DNA of 64,000 nt from positions 17,114-81,113 of the forward strand of contig JAFVGK010000075.1 in NCBI GenBank assembly GCA_017475035.1, written 5' to 3'. The position numbers were made by a program, and so were the translations under genes. Source of the DNA: Blautia sp. GTDB lineage: Bacteria; Bacillota; Clostridia; Lachnospirales; Lachnospiraceae. Numbering within the stretch: the stretch's first letter is position 1; each line of letters begins with the position of its first letter. Of the stretch, positions 1 through 10,480 are shown piece after piece. Under the pieces are notes generated by a model. That model saw nothing but the letters and a program-made list of their open reading frames with translations, was not told the DNA's origin and searched no databases.

Positions 1-103
1 GGATGCTCAGATCCGTTATGAAAGCTCGGAAGAATTTCGCCGGAACTATTATGGTATAGGCCAGGAAGAAGAAAAAAAGCCAGAATGCGGTTTCACAGGA
101 GAA

Positions 104-3100
104 ATGCCCTACTTTGCGGTTCTCTACAAAGACGGAAGGATGGAATTTAAGCGATCAGACCACACTACCCTCGGTGCTGATAATTCTGTGATTGCATTCT
201 GGACTGATTTCGAACAGACATCCTATACGTCAGATCTGGGGGAACATCCTGTACCGTGGGCGGAGTACAAACCGCAGGTACAATCAATCGTCATTTGCGA
301 TGAAGTTTCCCCTATGTCCATCGACAACTGGTTTTCCGGCATGGAAAACCTACAGTACTTCGATGGAAATGCCATGGATATAGGGAACCTTATCAGCCTG
401 GACGGGGTCTTTGAGGGGGACAAAAGTCTTTCATCATTCGAAGCAGCTGCATGGGAAAGGGCGAATCCTATATCCGCAGAAGGCATCTTCCGCGGTTGTG
501 ACAGATTGAGAGAAGCGGTTATCCAGCATTGGGCTTTGATGGACAGAAAAAGCCTTACCGTGGAATCTCCTGACTCTTCCCATGCTGCTGAGGAGTATGT
601 GTCCTTCTATGAACAAGACAAATACGAAGCTATGGAGGCTGACATTCAAGCCGGGAAGACTTTGGCTGAGGAACAAAATCAGGACAGAGTCGTCAAGATG
701 GCTGCGAACGCCCAGGAACGAGTCCGGCAAGCAGAAGAATTTTCCGCGAACAGGCATCAGGTGAGAACTGCTCCGGAGCCGGAAATTGAGTCTGCGCAAC
801 CTCAAATACATCGGAGTACTGATCATAGAAATGGTGATGTGGCCAGGGCATCCTATAGGGATGATACTTTCATTGAAGAAAACAAAGAACCACTCAGTCA
901 TGAGGCGACAATAAATAAGAAAAACCACAGCACTGTCAGTGAAACAAATGAAGGATTTAACGGTGAAGCAGGTTCTCATGATGGACAAGTCCCTGATAAA
1001 GCAGAACAAGATCAGCAAAGCTGGCCGCATCCCGAAATTCCTTCAGATGATCCGGATCCTACTGCCGCAGGCCGGAAGTACAGCGATTCTGTAAAAGAAT
1101 CCTATAGCGGCAATCTGTCTACTTTTGAGAAGAAGGGATCTGGCTCTCCTGGTCATGGGATGGCATTTAGGGTGATTGATCAAGCGCCAACGATCATAGG
1201 AGAAAACCATAGGGAAAACAATCCTGTTCAGGATACTTCTGCCGGCAAAAGAGACAGAAATGCAAGCGAAAATGTCATTGAAACCGAAACGATAGACAGG
1301 AAATCAATCTACGCGATTCTCCATGGCGATGGGACTCTGGTATTTCGCTACACTACGGCTGAGGAAATTGCCTTGGACAGCACGGTATGTGAACATTGGA
1401 GAGATGTAGACTTATCGGCTGCTTCCGTACCTTGGGAAAGCAGAAAAACCGAAGTAAAAGCGGTTGCTTTTGAAAGCGAGATGGCTCCTGATTCCATCAC
1501 CGGCTGGTTCAGCGGTATGGAAAACTTAGAGCGGTTCGATGGCGAGAAACTGGATATCAGCAAAATCACCAATTTGGATGGAGCTTTTGAAGGTGACAGG
1601 CAGCTTACCTTATTTGAAGCTAAGTCATGGAACGTTGCTAATGTCCAGTCGGCAGACTGTCTCTTTCGAGGATGTGAAAGCCTTTCGGAGCAGACTTTAC
1701 CGCAATGGATATCTCTACTCCTGCCTGAGGGAAAAGAAGAGCCCCAAAGAGCATTCAGCTACGGAGAAGATAGTCAGGATAACGGACAATATTTGGACAA
1801 TGAACTTACTGAATCTCCTGTTATCAGTATGGGCAGCCAATATGGCGAGTCCGCCCAAAAATCCTATAAAGGTAAGGCATCATTACACGAAAAGCAGCAT
1901 TCTGAATCCCATATCGATTTGAAGAAAAATACCGCAATTCAGCAGACGGAACCGAGCATAAGTGATCCTCTCCCGCTTCAAGGACGTACTGAAGGCATCA
2001 CTGCCAATAGTGAGGATAAAAGCGTACACCATGGGATCGGCCAATACAAAGGCACTGACAGCAGAACCATCAAAGATACAGCGCTTTATGCAATCCTCTA
2101 CGGGAATGGGAGGCTTATATTTCGTTATTCCACAGAAGAGGAAATTGCTTCAGACAGCACGATCAGTGCGTATTGGCCGGGTTTTGGGATTTCAGATAGC
2201 TCTGTACCGTGGGAAGCAAGAAAACCTGAGGTGAAAGAAGTCACCTTTGAAGCAGAATTGGCTCCTGATTCCATCACCGGCTGGTTCAGCGGCATGGAAA
2301 ACTTAGAGCGATTCGACGGCGAGAAACTGGAAATCAGCAAAATTGACAGCCTGGACGGTGCGTTCGAGGGAGACAGGAGTCTTGTGCTTTTTGAAGGAAA
2401 GTCCTGGAATGCGGCAAACATCCAATCTGCAGAAAATGCTTTTCGTGGATGTGATACTTTGAAGGCTGAGGATATTCCTCCATGGGCATCTGTGCATCAG
2501 CATGGTAAGCGATGCGAACAGCAAGAAGGCAGGCAAAGCGCAGAAACATCCGGATTTCATGACCAGCATCGTCCGGATATTCCAAGTTATCCTGAAAACC
2601 AAGACTCCGGAAAAAAGGACCGGAAGTCGGAGCACAATGCTGCAGAAGACAAGTCTGGTTATAGGAGTGCTGGTCAGAGGTATAGTGAATCAATCAAAGG
2701 ATCCTATCGAAACAGAATCACGCAATCTCAAAAAGGCGATATTCCTCCTCCAACAAGAAGCCAGGGAAACACAGGAGTCCAGAAAAATAAAGATCCCACT
2801 TCAAAAAGGAACTTGCCAGGGGAAACAAAAGAGACAGAGCAACCCGTTTTAGCGAATCCTGTTAAATCCATGACAGGCAATTTGCCAAAGTCAGAAGCAG
2901 AGCGCGTATCTGAGAATGTAACATGCTCCAATAAAGGATTGTCTTCCGCTGTTGGGAAAGCTGGTACACCAGGTCCGCCAGAGTCCTTTACCAAAAGCAG
3001 CGATGGCTTTCCTGACCAGAAGACAGGTGAGAATCCTGTAGAGTCGAAATCGTGTGAGAATGACAGAGGCTCTGATATTCAGAAGGAGAAAGAAACAAAA

Positions 3101-6100
3101 GCTTCTTCTAAAGGTTCCCGTAGGCTTAGAAAAAACCTTGCAGCTACAGCCTACAGGGCAGGAAGAGGAGTTGTTCGGAATGCAGCCGCAGCAGAGCTTG
3201 CAGCTAAGAAAGCGGCTGTCATTTCGGTAGACCAGGCAATAAAACAGGGCGAGAATGGACCACAAGGCAGCGACTGTCTTGCCAAAGGTATAATTCTTCG
3301 TGAAGGAGCATTCACAGGGTCTTTGAGAACGAAAAAAACTCCAAAGATCCAGGAAAAAGTAAATCTGTCAGTCAAAGACAAAATCCAGGCTGTAGGTGGC
3401 AGGCTGCTTGCTGTTGGACAGGATCTCGGTGTAGCAAACAGCAGGATGGCTGCAAACCGTCCTGTTGTGCTGAAGAAAACGCGATTTGGGATCCGATACA
3501 TGATGACTCCGCAAAATGGGATCCAGTTTCTAAAAGACAGGGGACTGGGAACGAAAATAGCTTTTTATGGCGATGCTCCTCTCCTCACGCATACCCAGGC
3601 GAAGGAACACGTCGTCTCTCCCCTTATCAGCCCATCAATCGCTACAATACCTTATGGCGAAGGGAAAAAGAAGCCAGTAGAGCTTGTAAACACGTATGTC
3701 CGTACAGCCACTTTTAATAAGGAGTCTGGCGAATACGAGAAAACGAATGGTGATGGCAGGATTGATGTTCTGAGATCGACAAAGGATAATTTGCCGAGTG
3801 CTTCAAAAGAAGTTGGAGAAGCTGCCATTTTTAAAGGAACCAAGGCAGAAAGAAGTTCGGCTTCGGCAGCTGAAAAAGTAAAGAAGGCAGCGGCATGGGC
3901 GGCAGATGATCTAAAAAGAGAAATTTTCGGATCGGATTTTGATACCATTCTATCGGATGAACTAAAAGATGCTGTCACCGGAGAAACTTATCCTTCTACG
4001 TCGAGTGCTTTCGGGAAATCTCGTAACCAGTACTCTCCTACTGTAACCGCATCCATCAGAAAATCAAAAGAATCTTTGGCTGCAGCAGAAAAAGGCCAAA
4101 AGCCGCAAGTTCAGGGTGAGTCAAAGACTGTTGGAAGCAGGATACCAAAAGAATCCTGTTCTTTCCCAAAAGATGGTTCACATAGTTCGGGAGGCTCGGG
4201 CGGCGATGGATCGCCTGTCGGGAAAGGAATTGGCAGAAAGAAAGATCCTGGGGGGGAAAGCCGCGAAAACCAGCAGACAGCATTTTCCCGTTATGTAGGG
4301 CGTATGTTCAGTGCTTATACCAAAACTGATTTCGTCGAAAGTACTTCCAGGACGATGTTTGGCGCACAAAAGCGGCTTGTCCTGTCTGCCCTGGATCAGA
4401 CGATTATGAAGACGGAGGCTGGACAGGGCTACCGGCAGGTGAAAAGGCAGGCCAAGGACGCAAAGGCTTATATCGGCAGTGCGATGGCGATGGCAAGTCT
4501 TGCTGGTGCAGCCTTTTCTCTGGGAGGAGCGGCTGGCACAAACATATTGGAATTATCCAGACTTGGTATGAACACTTCTGCCAGATATATCAGGGGCGAA
4601 GGGAAACCAAGGCCGGCCTCCATTCACGATGCGGTAAGAGGGGAAATGCATCTTCGAAAAGGAGGCAATTTCATTCCGTTTAGCAACCAGAAACGGATCA
4701 GGCAAGAGATCGAGGAACTTCGTGCACGTTTCACTATCGATGGCAAGGATATCCTGGTCGGACGATTCATGCGCCAGCAGAAAATAGGCGGACGGATCAT
4801 GATGTCTGCGGATAGGGGCAGGCTGAAAGCGGCGATTCGCCTGACCAAAGATAAGATCCAGGCAGGTAAAGGGGAAGCTTTCGATCATCATTTTCTCTCC
4901 GGTGCAGAGGAACTGATCTCAAAGGATAAGGCAATGCGGCTTGGAGCAAAAATCGGGTTGGCAAAAGCCAGCACCAGGCGGCTGATCCGATATTCCAGCA
5001 GGCTTATCTCCATCATGGATTCCAATGAGAATGCAGCTGCTCAGGGAGTCCAGTATATAGCACGGACGTACTCCATTCTTGAGATGACAACAAGAGTCGG
5101 CGTGGTTTCCGGAAGGCTTGTCCTTGCCTCCGGCAAATTGTTGCTGAATACTCGTCCGGGAAGACTTCTGGCAAAACACAGTAAAAGGAGAGCAAAGATT
5201 CTTGCGACTGGGGCTGCGTGGGTTGGAAAGACAGCTGTAAAAGGGGTTTCTACAGCTGCTGTGACGGTTGGAAGAGCTGCCGGTAAGAGAACAGGAAATG
5301 TTGTGAAAACAGCTGAAAGAGTTGTCACGAGCGCTGCTGCTGGTACGGAAAAAGCTATCGTTACGAAAGCGCTGAAGAAGGATTATAACACCTACAGGCA
5401 GGCGAAGAAACAATACATCGAAAAGGCAAAAACTCGTATTCATGGCATGATGGATAATTCAGCCGCTATGCTGCATAACCTGTCGAAAGGGACTAAAAAA
5501 ATAACAGGAGCTGTTGGCAGGGAGTTGAACGGCGGCATTTATAACAGAGTCATGGATGCGTCGATTGGAAAGTCGGCGAAAGAGATCGGCACAGCGGCGG
5601 GGAAAGCTCTGGGCTATGCGGCAAAGCCTTTCAGGGCAGTCAGGAATATAGCCACAAACATCAGGCTGAAGACGAGCCGGACAGCAGAGATTGCCAAAAA
5701 GCCATTCAAAGCGATTGGCAACTTATGGACTGCTATTGGGAACATGAAAAGAACGGTCATATTCGTCCTGGCAATAGTGCTTCTGCTTTATTTTATCCTT
5801 TTTGCAGTTGGAATGCTGGTGATCAGTATTTCCATGGTATTCAATACAGACAAGGATAATCTTCAGCAGTATATCGACTATGCTTATGAAATCAGCGAAT
5901 CCTGGTATAAAGGAACATTGGCGGACAGCAAGCAAAAGATTGATGGCAGGTGGGAGAACCTGAACAGCCTTTATGACAAGGGCGGCAATGCAAAGGGAAG
6001 ATACCGGATTATCACGACAAATTATGTAGACAAGTACGGACGAAAAGTGGATTCCAGTGACAACATTAAGGACATTCTTGCCATGGTTTCGGAGAAGACA

Positions 6101-8326
6101 CAGAATTCCTGGCCGGATTCCTGGGATTTAATTGACCTTCCGTGGGGCGATGATAAATGGACTGTCGGCGAGGTCAAGGGTATTATCAAGCATCTGTACG
6201 CCGCAAGTCATTCCTGGACAGCATCAGAGAAAGGCCCGTATCCCTACTACAAAGAGGTAAACGAGCAAGAAGTGAATCTGCTGAATTCTTATGCTTCAGG
6301 TGGCTACAGGGAAAACTACCTTGCTTCAGATTTTGAATATGTACAGCTCATGGGCGATGCCGAGGGTGAAGCCTGTGAAGGACCAAGATCGTTTTTCTGC
6401 ACGGAAGATTATACACCAGACATTTCCTCAGAATATCGGAAGCGGATGGTGGAATCCTACAGGGCAAGGGGAGGTTGTGAGGTCGATTACCAGGGTGGAG
6501 CATGGTATAACGCTGCAACGGACACATTGGAGCTTCTTGGCGGGACGCTTCATGACGGTAGGAGTATCATTACGGATGCCCACGCCCAATTGTGGGCCAC
6601 ACAAGACATGAAAGAACGCTACGCAAAAGCGCAGGAGAACGCCATGGATCCCACAATTGATGGGGCCGGGGACGAATTGAAAAAGCGGCATGGCAATTTT
6701 TACCATTCTCTGGATCCACCTGCCGGATGCTTTGACTACGATAAGATTGAAACAGGATATTATGCCCATACTCCTGTTACCTATGGGGATCCTCCAGCTG
6801 GGTGCTCCAATTTTGATTCAGAATTTGTCTACTATAAGCATGGGGAGTCCAATTACAACCCTCCTCTTGGCTGTGAAAATTATGTTTTTGAAACAGAGTA
6901 CAGTCTGCCGCTTTATAATGCAGATTCGCCATGGGGAGGAAGCATTTACTTTTTCTGGAACACCTCAACGCTTCGGTATGAAGCGAAAGTCCTGGATATC
7001 ATTTATTACGTGGAGGCTTACACCTATCATTATTACACGGATAGAAGCTACCTCCACTACTGTCTGGATACCCGGTATAACCTGTATTACCCAAAAGGGG
7101 CCTGCAGCATTAAATGCAAGGATGAGGTGTACAAGCATACCTGCAGGGATGAACTTTGCAATTATGAATGCAGGGAAAGAACGGCATATTGCGACGGAAG
7201 GCACTATGAATATGTGAAGGTCTATCACTGTCCTGGTCATGAAGAATATTGGTGCAGTCAGGATCATTATGACCTGGAGGTGCAGATTCATATTGGGCAT
7301 TTCCCGGAACTGTTTCGCACGGATGTTGAAAACAGTTATCACTATAAGCGAAAGGCGGTAGCTGTGGCGGAATATCCTGAAGGGTTTGATAAAACGGAGG
7401 AAAACGGTGACAGCCCCTTCTACTGGGATAAGGAAAACAGAGATGAGGCTAAATTCCTGGCAAATTCAAAATGGACGGATCTGTACGGAGATGTCGAAGG
7501 TGTAGATGATGTGGATGTAGAGCTGGACGAAGACACAGTAGAACTGTATCGGAAGTATTTTATTCCGCCAACCATCAAGGAGTGGCGTGTTGGGATACCA
7601 TATGGATTGAACGGCAGTCCGGTGGAGGTAAACTATGCGGAAGAAGCTGCAGAATGGATCAATGGCAAACCCTATGACGCGCACGGCAATCTCATTCCAC
7701 ACGTCAGGGAAAAATGGTTCTACGATGCCCAGGCGAACGATTATGTGAAACTTCGACTGAGTGGAAGTACTTATATTGTGAAGGAACGTTCCGGCACATC
7801 TCCCCTTGGTATTTCTACAGCAAGGCAGGAAATCATGAGTCGGGCTCTGGATGCTGTGGGAAAAATCCCTTATGAAGAAGATGGCGCACCTGGAGACGGG
7901 GCTGACATCTCTGACTTTGGCTGGAATGAAGACGAGGAGACTGGCGAGCTTTCGGTAGTCAGGGGACTGAACTCAGGTGGTTTTGTGAATTGGGTGTTCC
8001 AGACGGCAGGCTGGCCAATCAGCAGTACGGACAGTATCGTCAAGATCTGGGAAGCGACGGAGGAGATCGGAAACAGGAAAACCGTTAAGGATGAAGACTT
8101 GAAGCCGGGGGACCTCGGCTTTATCAACACTTATGATGACCGAATCAACCCGGAGGTTCCGCAGACAGAAGAAGACATCATACCCTATAACACAGTAGGC
8201 ATCTACCTTGGAACAAGCAGTGTGGGACAGAGAATCTGGATACAATGCTCCAGAACCAACGAGACCGTCTCAATCACGACAACAAACGCCTTTAACTATT
8301 TCAGGCGTCATCCAGGTATTGATTGA
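104..8326 (+). CDS. Giant conjugation-module membrane protein with BspA-like repeats and degenerate NlpC/P60 domain
   Basis: About 2740 residues. The N-terminal ~830 residues hold three BspA/DUF285-like repeats, each starting with a 'YAILYGDG'-like strand followed by 'WFSGMENLxxFDG' and 'FRGCDxL' (near residues 1-150, 400-560 and 665-810), separated by long polar linkers. A basic Ala/Lys-rich region follows. One strong membrane segment lies near residues 1881-1913. The remaining ~830 residues should be outside the cell: a Cys/Tyr-rich stretch with three 'PPxGC' units, then a 'YHCPGH' region like CD1108-type mobile-element proteins, then an NlpC/P60-like C-terminus from about residue 2568. The expected catalytic Cys is Ser ('GLNSGGF', residue 2624) and the usual His before 'VGIYLG' is Thr (residue 2697), so hydrolase activity is unlikely. 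The frame is open to the left edge of the window and the ribosome site before this ATG is very close, so the true start may lie upstream. Role in DNA transfer is inferred from the family resemblance. Confidence 0.75.
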   Translation: MPYFAVLYKDGRMEFKRSDHTTLGADNSVIAFWTDFEQTSYTSDLGEHPVPWAEYKPQVQSIVICDEVSPMSIDNWFSGMENLQYFDGNAMDIGNLISLDGVFEGDKSLSSFEAAAWERANPISAEGIFRGCDRLREAVIQHWALMDRKSLTVESPDSSHAAEEYVSFYEQDKYEAMEADIQAGKTLAEEQNQDRVVKMAANAQERVRQAEEFSANRHQVRTAPEPEIESAQPQIHRSTDHRNGDVARASYRDDTFIEENKEPLSHEATINKKNHSTVSETNEGFNGEAGSHDGQVPDKAEQDQQSWPHPEIPSDDPDPTAAGRKYSDSVKESYSGNLSTFEKKGSGSPGHGMAFRVIDQAPTIIGENHRENNPVQDTSAGKRDRNASENVIETETIDRKSIYAILHGDGTLVFRYTTAEEIALDSTVCEHWRDVDLSAASVPWESRKTEVKAVAFESEMAPDSITGWFSGMENLERFDGEKLDISKITNLDGAFEGDRQLTLFEAKSWNVANVQSADCLFRGCESLSEQTLPQWISLLLPEGKEEPQRAFSYGEDSQDNGQYLDNELTESPVISMGSQYGESAQKSYKGKASLHEKQHSESHIDLKKNTAIQQTEPSISDPLPLQGRTEGITANSEDKSVHHGIGQYKGTDSRTIKDTALYAILYGNGRLIFRYSTEEEIASDSTISAYWPGFGISDSSVPWEARKPEVKEVTFEAELAPDSITGWFSGMENLERFDGEKLEISKIDSLDGAFEGDRSLVLFEGKSWNAANIQSAENAFRGCDTLKAEDIPPWASVHQHGKRCEQQEGRQSAETSGFHDQHRPDIPSYPENQDSGKKDRKSEHNAAEDKSGYRSAGQRYSESIKGSYRNRITQSQKGDIPPPTRSQGNTGVQKNKDPTSKRNLPGETKETEQPVLANPVKSMTGNLPKSEAERVSENVTCSNKGLSSAVGKAGTPGPPESFTKSSDGFPDQKTGENPVESKSCENDRGSDIQKEKETKASSKGSRRLRKNLAATAYRAGRGVVRNAAAAELAAKKAAVISVDQAIKQGENGPQGSDCLAKGIILREGAFTGSLRTKKTPKIQEKVNLSVKDKIQAVGGRLLAVGQDLGVANSRMAANRPVVLKKTRFGIRYMMTPQNGIQFLKDRGLGTKIAFYGDAPLLTHTQAKEHVVSPLISPSIATIPYGEGKKKPVELVNTYVRTATFNKESGEYEKTNGDGRIDVLRSTKDNLPSASKEVGEAAIFKGTKAERSSASAAEKVKKAAAWAADDLKREIFGSDFDTILSDELKDAVTGETYPSTSSAFGKSRNQYSPTVTASIRKSKESLAAAEKGQKPQVQGESKTVGSRIPKESCSFPKDGSHSSGGSGGDGSPVGKGIGRKKDPGGESRENQQTAFSRYVGRMFSAYTKTDFVESTSRTMFGAQKRLVLSALDQTIMKTEAGQGYRQVKRQAKDAKAYIGSAMAMASLAGAAFSLGGAAGTNILELSRLGMNTSARYIRGEGKPRPASIHDAVRGEMHLRKGGNFIPFSNQKRIRQEIEELRARFTIDGKDILVGRFMRQQKIGGRIMMSADRGRLKAAIRLTKDKIQAGKGEAFDHHFLSGAEELISKDKAMRLGAKIGLAKASTRRLIRYSSRLISIMDSNENAAAQGVQYIARTYSILEMTTRVGVVSGRLVLASGKLLLNTRPGRLLAKHSKRRAKILATGAAWVGKTAVKGVSTAAVTVGRAAGKRTGNVVKTAERVVTSAAAGTEKAIVTKALKKDYNTYRQAKKQYIEKAKTRIHGMMDNSAAMLHNLSKGTKKITGAVGRELNGGIYNRVMDASIGKSAKEIGTAAGKALGYAAKPFRAVRNIATNIRLKTSRTAEIAKKPFKAIGNLWTAIGNMKRTVIFVLAIVLLLYFILFAVGMLVISISMVFNTDKDNLQQYIDYAYEISESWYKGTLADSKQKIDGRWENLNSLYDKGGNAKGRYRIITTNYVDKYGRKVDSSDNIKDILAMVSEKTQNSWPDSWDLIDLPWGDDKWTVGEVKGIIKHLYAASHSWTASEKGPYPYYKEVNEQEVNLLNSYASGGYRENYLASDFEYVQLMGDAEGEACEGPRSFFCTEDYTPDISSEYRKRMVESYRARGGCEVDYQGGAWYNAATDTLELLGGTLHDGRSIITDAHAQLWATQDMKERYAKAQENAMDPTIDGAGDELKKRHGNFYHSLDPPAGCFDYDKIETGYYAHTPVTYGDPPAGCSNFDSEFVYYKHGESNYNPPLGCENYVFETEYSLPLYNADSPWGGSIYFFWNTSTLRYEAKVLDIIYYVEAYTYHYYTDRSYLHYCLDTRYNLYYPKGACSIKCKDEVYKHTCRDELCNYECRERTAYCDGRHYEYVKVYHCPGHEEYWCSQDHYDLEVQIHIGHFPELFRTDVENSYHYKRKAVAVAEYPEGFDKTEENGDSPFYWDKENRDEAKFLANSKWTDLYGDVEGVDDVDVELDEDTVELYRKYFIPPTIKEWRVGIPYGLNGSPVEVNYAEEAAEWINGKPYDAHGNLIPHVREKWFYDAQANDYVKLRLSGSTYIVKERSGTSPLGISTARQEIMSRALDAVGKIPYEEDGAPGDGADISDFGWNEDEETGELSVVRGLNSGGFVNWVFQTAGWPISSTDSIVKIWEATEEIGNRKTVKDEDLKPGDLGFINTYDDRINPEVPQTEEDIIPYNTVGIYLGTSSVGQRIWIQCSRTNETVSITTTNAFNYFRRHPGID

Positions 8327-8357
8327 ATGCCAGATTTTTACTTATAGACGATGAAAT

Positions 8358-8389
8358 GTGGCGCGGCGGTACCTTTAGTGCCACGCCAC
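8358..8389 (+). terminator. Intercistronic hairpin without T-run
   Basis: GTGGCG pairs with CGCCAC around a partly paired loop, between the stop of the giant membrane protein and the next start. No T-run follows, so it is more likely an mRNA stability or attenuating hairpin than a strong terminator. Confidence 0.35.
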
Positions 8390-8414
8390 AGATTCTAAGC
8401 ATGGAGAATCGACC

Positions 8415-9185
8415 ATGAACCTGAAGAATAGTAAACATTCAAGTGCAGTGGCTGTTTTTCTTTTCATACTGATTATCGCTTTGCCCATTCCCGCTGTTGT
8501 ATATGCCCAGCTTGATGTTCCAAAGATCGTATCCTGGAAATCAGGTATCCCTTACGATGGCGATGGAGACCCTGTCAAGGTATACAAGGACACAGTTTGG
8601 TGCAAGGATCTGACAAGGGCTTCACCAGTATATATCCTGATGAATAAAGATTATGTGATCCTGGAAGAGAAAGATCAGATCGGTGGGGATGATCCAACAG
8701 AAGGTTTTCCAGGAGAGAAGATATCTTGGGAAGGGGAAAATACCGGATGGCTTACATTAACCGCATCTTTGCCGGAGGATGTGCAGGGAAAGGATGTGGT
8801 GGTAACGCTCCAGGGACATGGCGGCTGTGGAGACTATTATCTAAGAGCAGTGAATGGATATGAGGAATCAGCAGAACTTCCTGTCGGGACATATAGTGTG
8901 GCAGGTGCCATGATTTCAGGGGATTATGCACAAAGATACCAGCCCGAATTCATGAGGCAGATCACAATTCAGGAGGGAACCGGAACACGCCTTGTTGTTG
9001 TATTCCGTGATGATGTGCAGTTCTTCTCTGCCGAAAAGGGCGTTCAGGAACAGATAATCGATGAAGAAAGCAATGGAACAAAGTCAAAGACAAATAAAAT
9101 CAAGTATGAAATGGCTTTGCTTGATTTGTTTATAGTGACTTGCTTGATTTTAATTATTGTATATCGAAAAGTCAAAAATACGTAA
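8415..9185 (+). CDS. Secreted, C-terminally anchored protein of unknown function
   Basis: 256 residues. A signal peptide ('FLFILIIALPIPAVVYA', near residues 16-32) is followed by an extracellular domain rich in beta-type sequence and a C-terminal hydrophobic segment ending in 'YRKVKNT', so the product should be tethered to the membrane from its C-terminus with a short cytoplasmic tail. The phrase 'SGIPYDGDGDPVKV' soon after the signal peptide echoes 'VGIPYGLNGSPVEV' in the extracellular part of the preceding giant protein, which suggests the two share a small domain and work together. I do not recognise the family. It sits 88 bp downstream of that gene on the same strand. Confidence 0.6.
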   Translation: MNLKNSKHSSAVAVFLFILIIALPIPAVVYAQLDVPKIVSWKSGIPYDGDGDPVKVYKDTVWCKDLTRASPVYILMNKDYVILEEKDQIGGDDPTEGFPGEKISWEGENTGWLTLTASLPEDVQGKDVVVTLQGHGGCGDYYLRAVNGYEESAELPVGTYSVAGAMISGDYAQRYQPEFMRQITIQEGTGTRLVVVFRDDVQFFSAEKGVQEQIIDEESNGTKSKTNKIKYEMALLDLFIVTCLILIIVYRKVKNT

Positions 9186-9381
9186 TAGCAAGTAGTACGC
9201 GGATTTTGTCGAAAATTGTCGAAATTTAGCATGTGAAAAAAAGCTGTTGACAACATAAAATTTCAGTGTTAGGATTGAGCAAAATTAATTCACAGATTGT
9301 TCATAAAGGGTTGATTTCAAGTATCATGGATTGAAAACGTTTTTTAGGTTAAATCCATATAGAAGGAGGATAGACAGGATT

Positions 9382-10458
9382 ATGCTGAATAAGAACGTAC
9401 TTACAGATATCGTGGACAGCCTGAAATGTAATTACATATCTGAGGATTTGACGGTAATGGAGTCAGCCGTAGCTGAGGCTTTGAAGAAATACTGGAGCCT
9501 CACGGAGAAGGGGGACATCGAAGATGTAATGGATGCTCTCGCAGATAACGGCATTGAGGTTAAGTACGGGAAGGAGGATTCCTCGCCTGGGGGGACATCA
9601 CTCACAGAATATCTTAACAGCATTGGGAGGATCCCTCTCCTGACCAGGGAAGAGGAGGCTGAAATCGGGACAAAGGCGTATGCCGGGGACAAGGAGGCAC
9701 AGACGAGGCTTGTGCTGGGAAATCTCCGGCTGGTCGTATGTATCGCGAAACGCTATGCCTACAAAGATGGAAGGACGGATTTCGACGATCTGATTCAGTA
9801 CGGTAATATAGGTTTAATCCGCGCATCGAGAATGTACGACCCAGAGCAGGGGGTGAAGTTCTCCACATATGCTGCGTTCTGGATTAAACACGATATCATC
9901 AGAGGTATGGCAGAGACAACCCCGATCACTCTGCCAGCGTATCTGTTCGAAAAAGGGAAAAAGATGAAGGAGTTCTTCGCCGAGTTCGATGAGAGAAACG
10001 GACGCAAGCCGACGACTGCTGAGGTTGCGGTGAAGTTTGGGGTCGGAGAAGAAACCATGCGCTGCTACAGCGCTGCGCAGGAAGTAGGTTCCCTGGAGAA
10101 GCAGCTTTTTGAGGGGGATGAAACCTCCGAGATGCAGTCATATCTTAGAAGCAGTGAGCCGACTCCTGAAGAAAAAGCAATTAGAGACAGCAGCAGGGAG
10201 TACCTGATGGCCTGCATGAGCAAGGTGCTCAAGAAGAAAGAACTGGAGGTTATCCTGTACAGATATGGGTTCAAGGAAGTTTCTATTGCTGTCTGTCCAA
10301 AGGATATCGTTTTCAGAAAGGTTACGCTGGAAATGGTGGGCCGTGAGATGGGGTTTACCCGTGAAAGAATTCGGCAGTTAGAGGAATCTGCACTTGAAAA
10401 ACTCAGAAACCATAAGGAATTGATCAATCTGATCATCGAGGAGATGAATGATCTTTAA
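9382..10458 (+). CDS. RNA polymerase sigma-70 family factor (RpoD-like)
   Basis: 358 residues from the ATG at 9382, chosen because AAGGAGGA lies 11 bp upstream; a TTG at 9331 would add 17 residues but has no ribosome site. The order is an unassigned ~75-residue N-terminus, region 1.2 ('TSLTEYLNSIGRIPLLTREE'), region 2 with the core-binding stretch ('NLRLVVCIAKRYA', 'DLIQYGNIGLIRA') and the -10-reading helix ('FSTYAAFWIKHDIIRGMAE'), a region 3 helix set, and region 4 with the -35 reader ('MGFTRERIRQLEESALEKLR'). This is a group 1/2-like sigma factor, shorter than housekeeping RpoD. Its position inside a mobile-looking module suggests a dedicated factor for these or the nearby surface-protein genes; that is inference. 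An insertion between regions 3 and 4 ('EVSIAVCPKDIVFRK') is unusual. Confidence 0.9.
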   Translation: MLNKNVLTDIVDSLKCNYISEDLTVMESAVAEALKKYWSLTEKGDIEDVMDALADNGIEVKYGKEDSSPGGTSLTEYLNSIGRIPLLTREEEAEIGTKAYAGDKEAQTRLVLGNLRLVVCIAKRYAYKDGRTDFDDLIQYGNIGLIRASRMYDPEQGVKFSTYAAFWIKHDIIRGMAETTPITLPAYLFEKGKKMKEFFAEFDERNGRKPTTAEVAVKFGVGEETMRCYSAAQEVGSLEKQLFEGDETSEMQSYLRSSEPTPEEKAIRDSSREYLMACMSKVLKKKELEVILYRYGFKEVSIAVCPKDIVFRKVTLEMVGREMGFTRERIRQLEESALEKLRNHKELINLIIEEMNDL

Positions 10459-10480
10459 GGAGTTGGAAGGATGATTCAGT

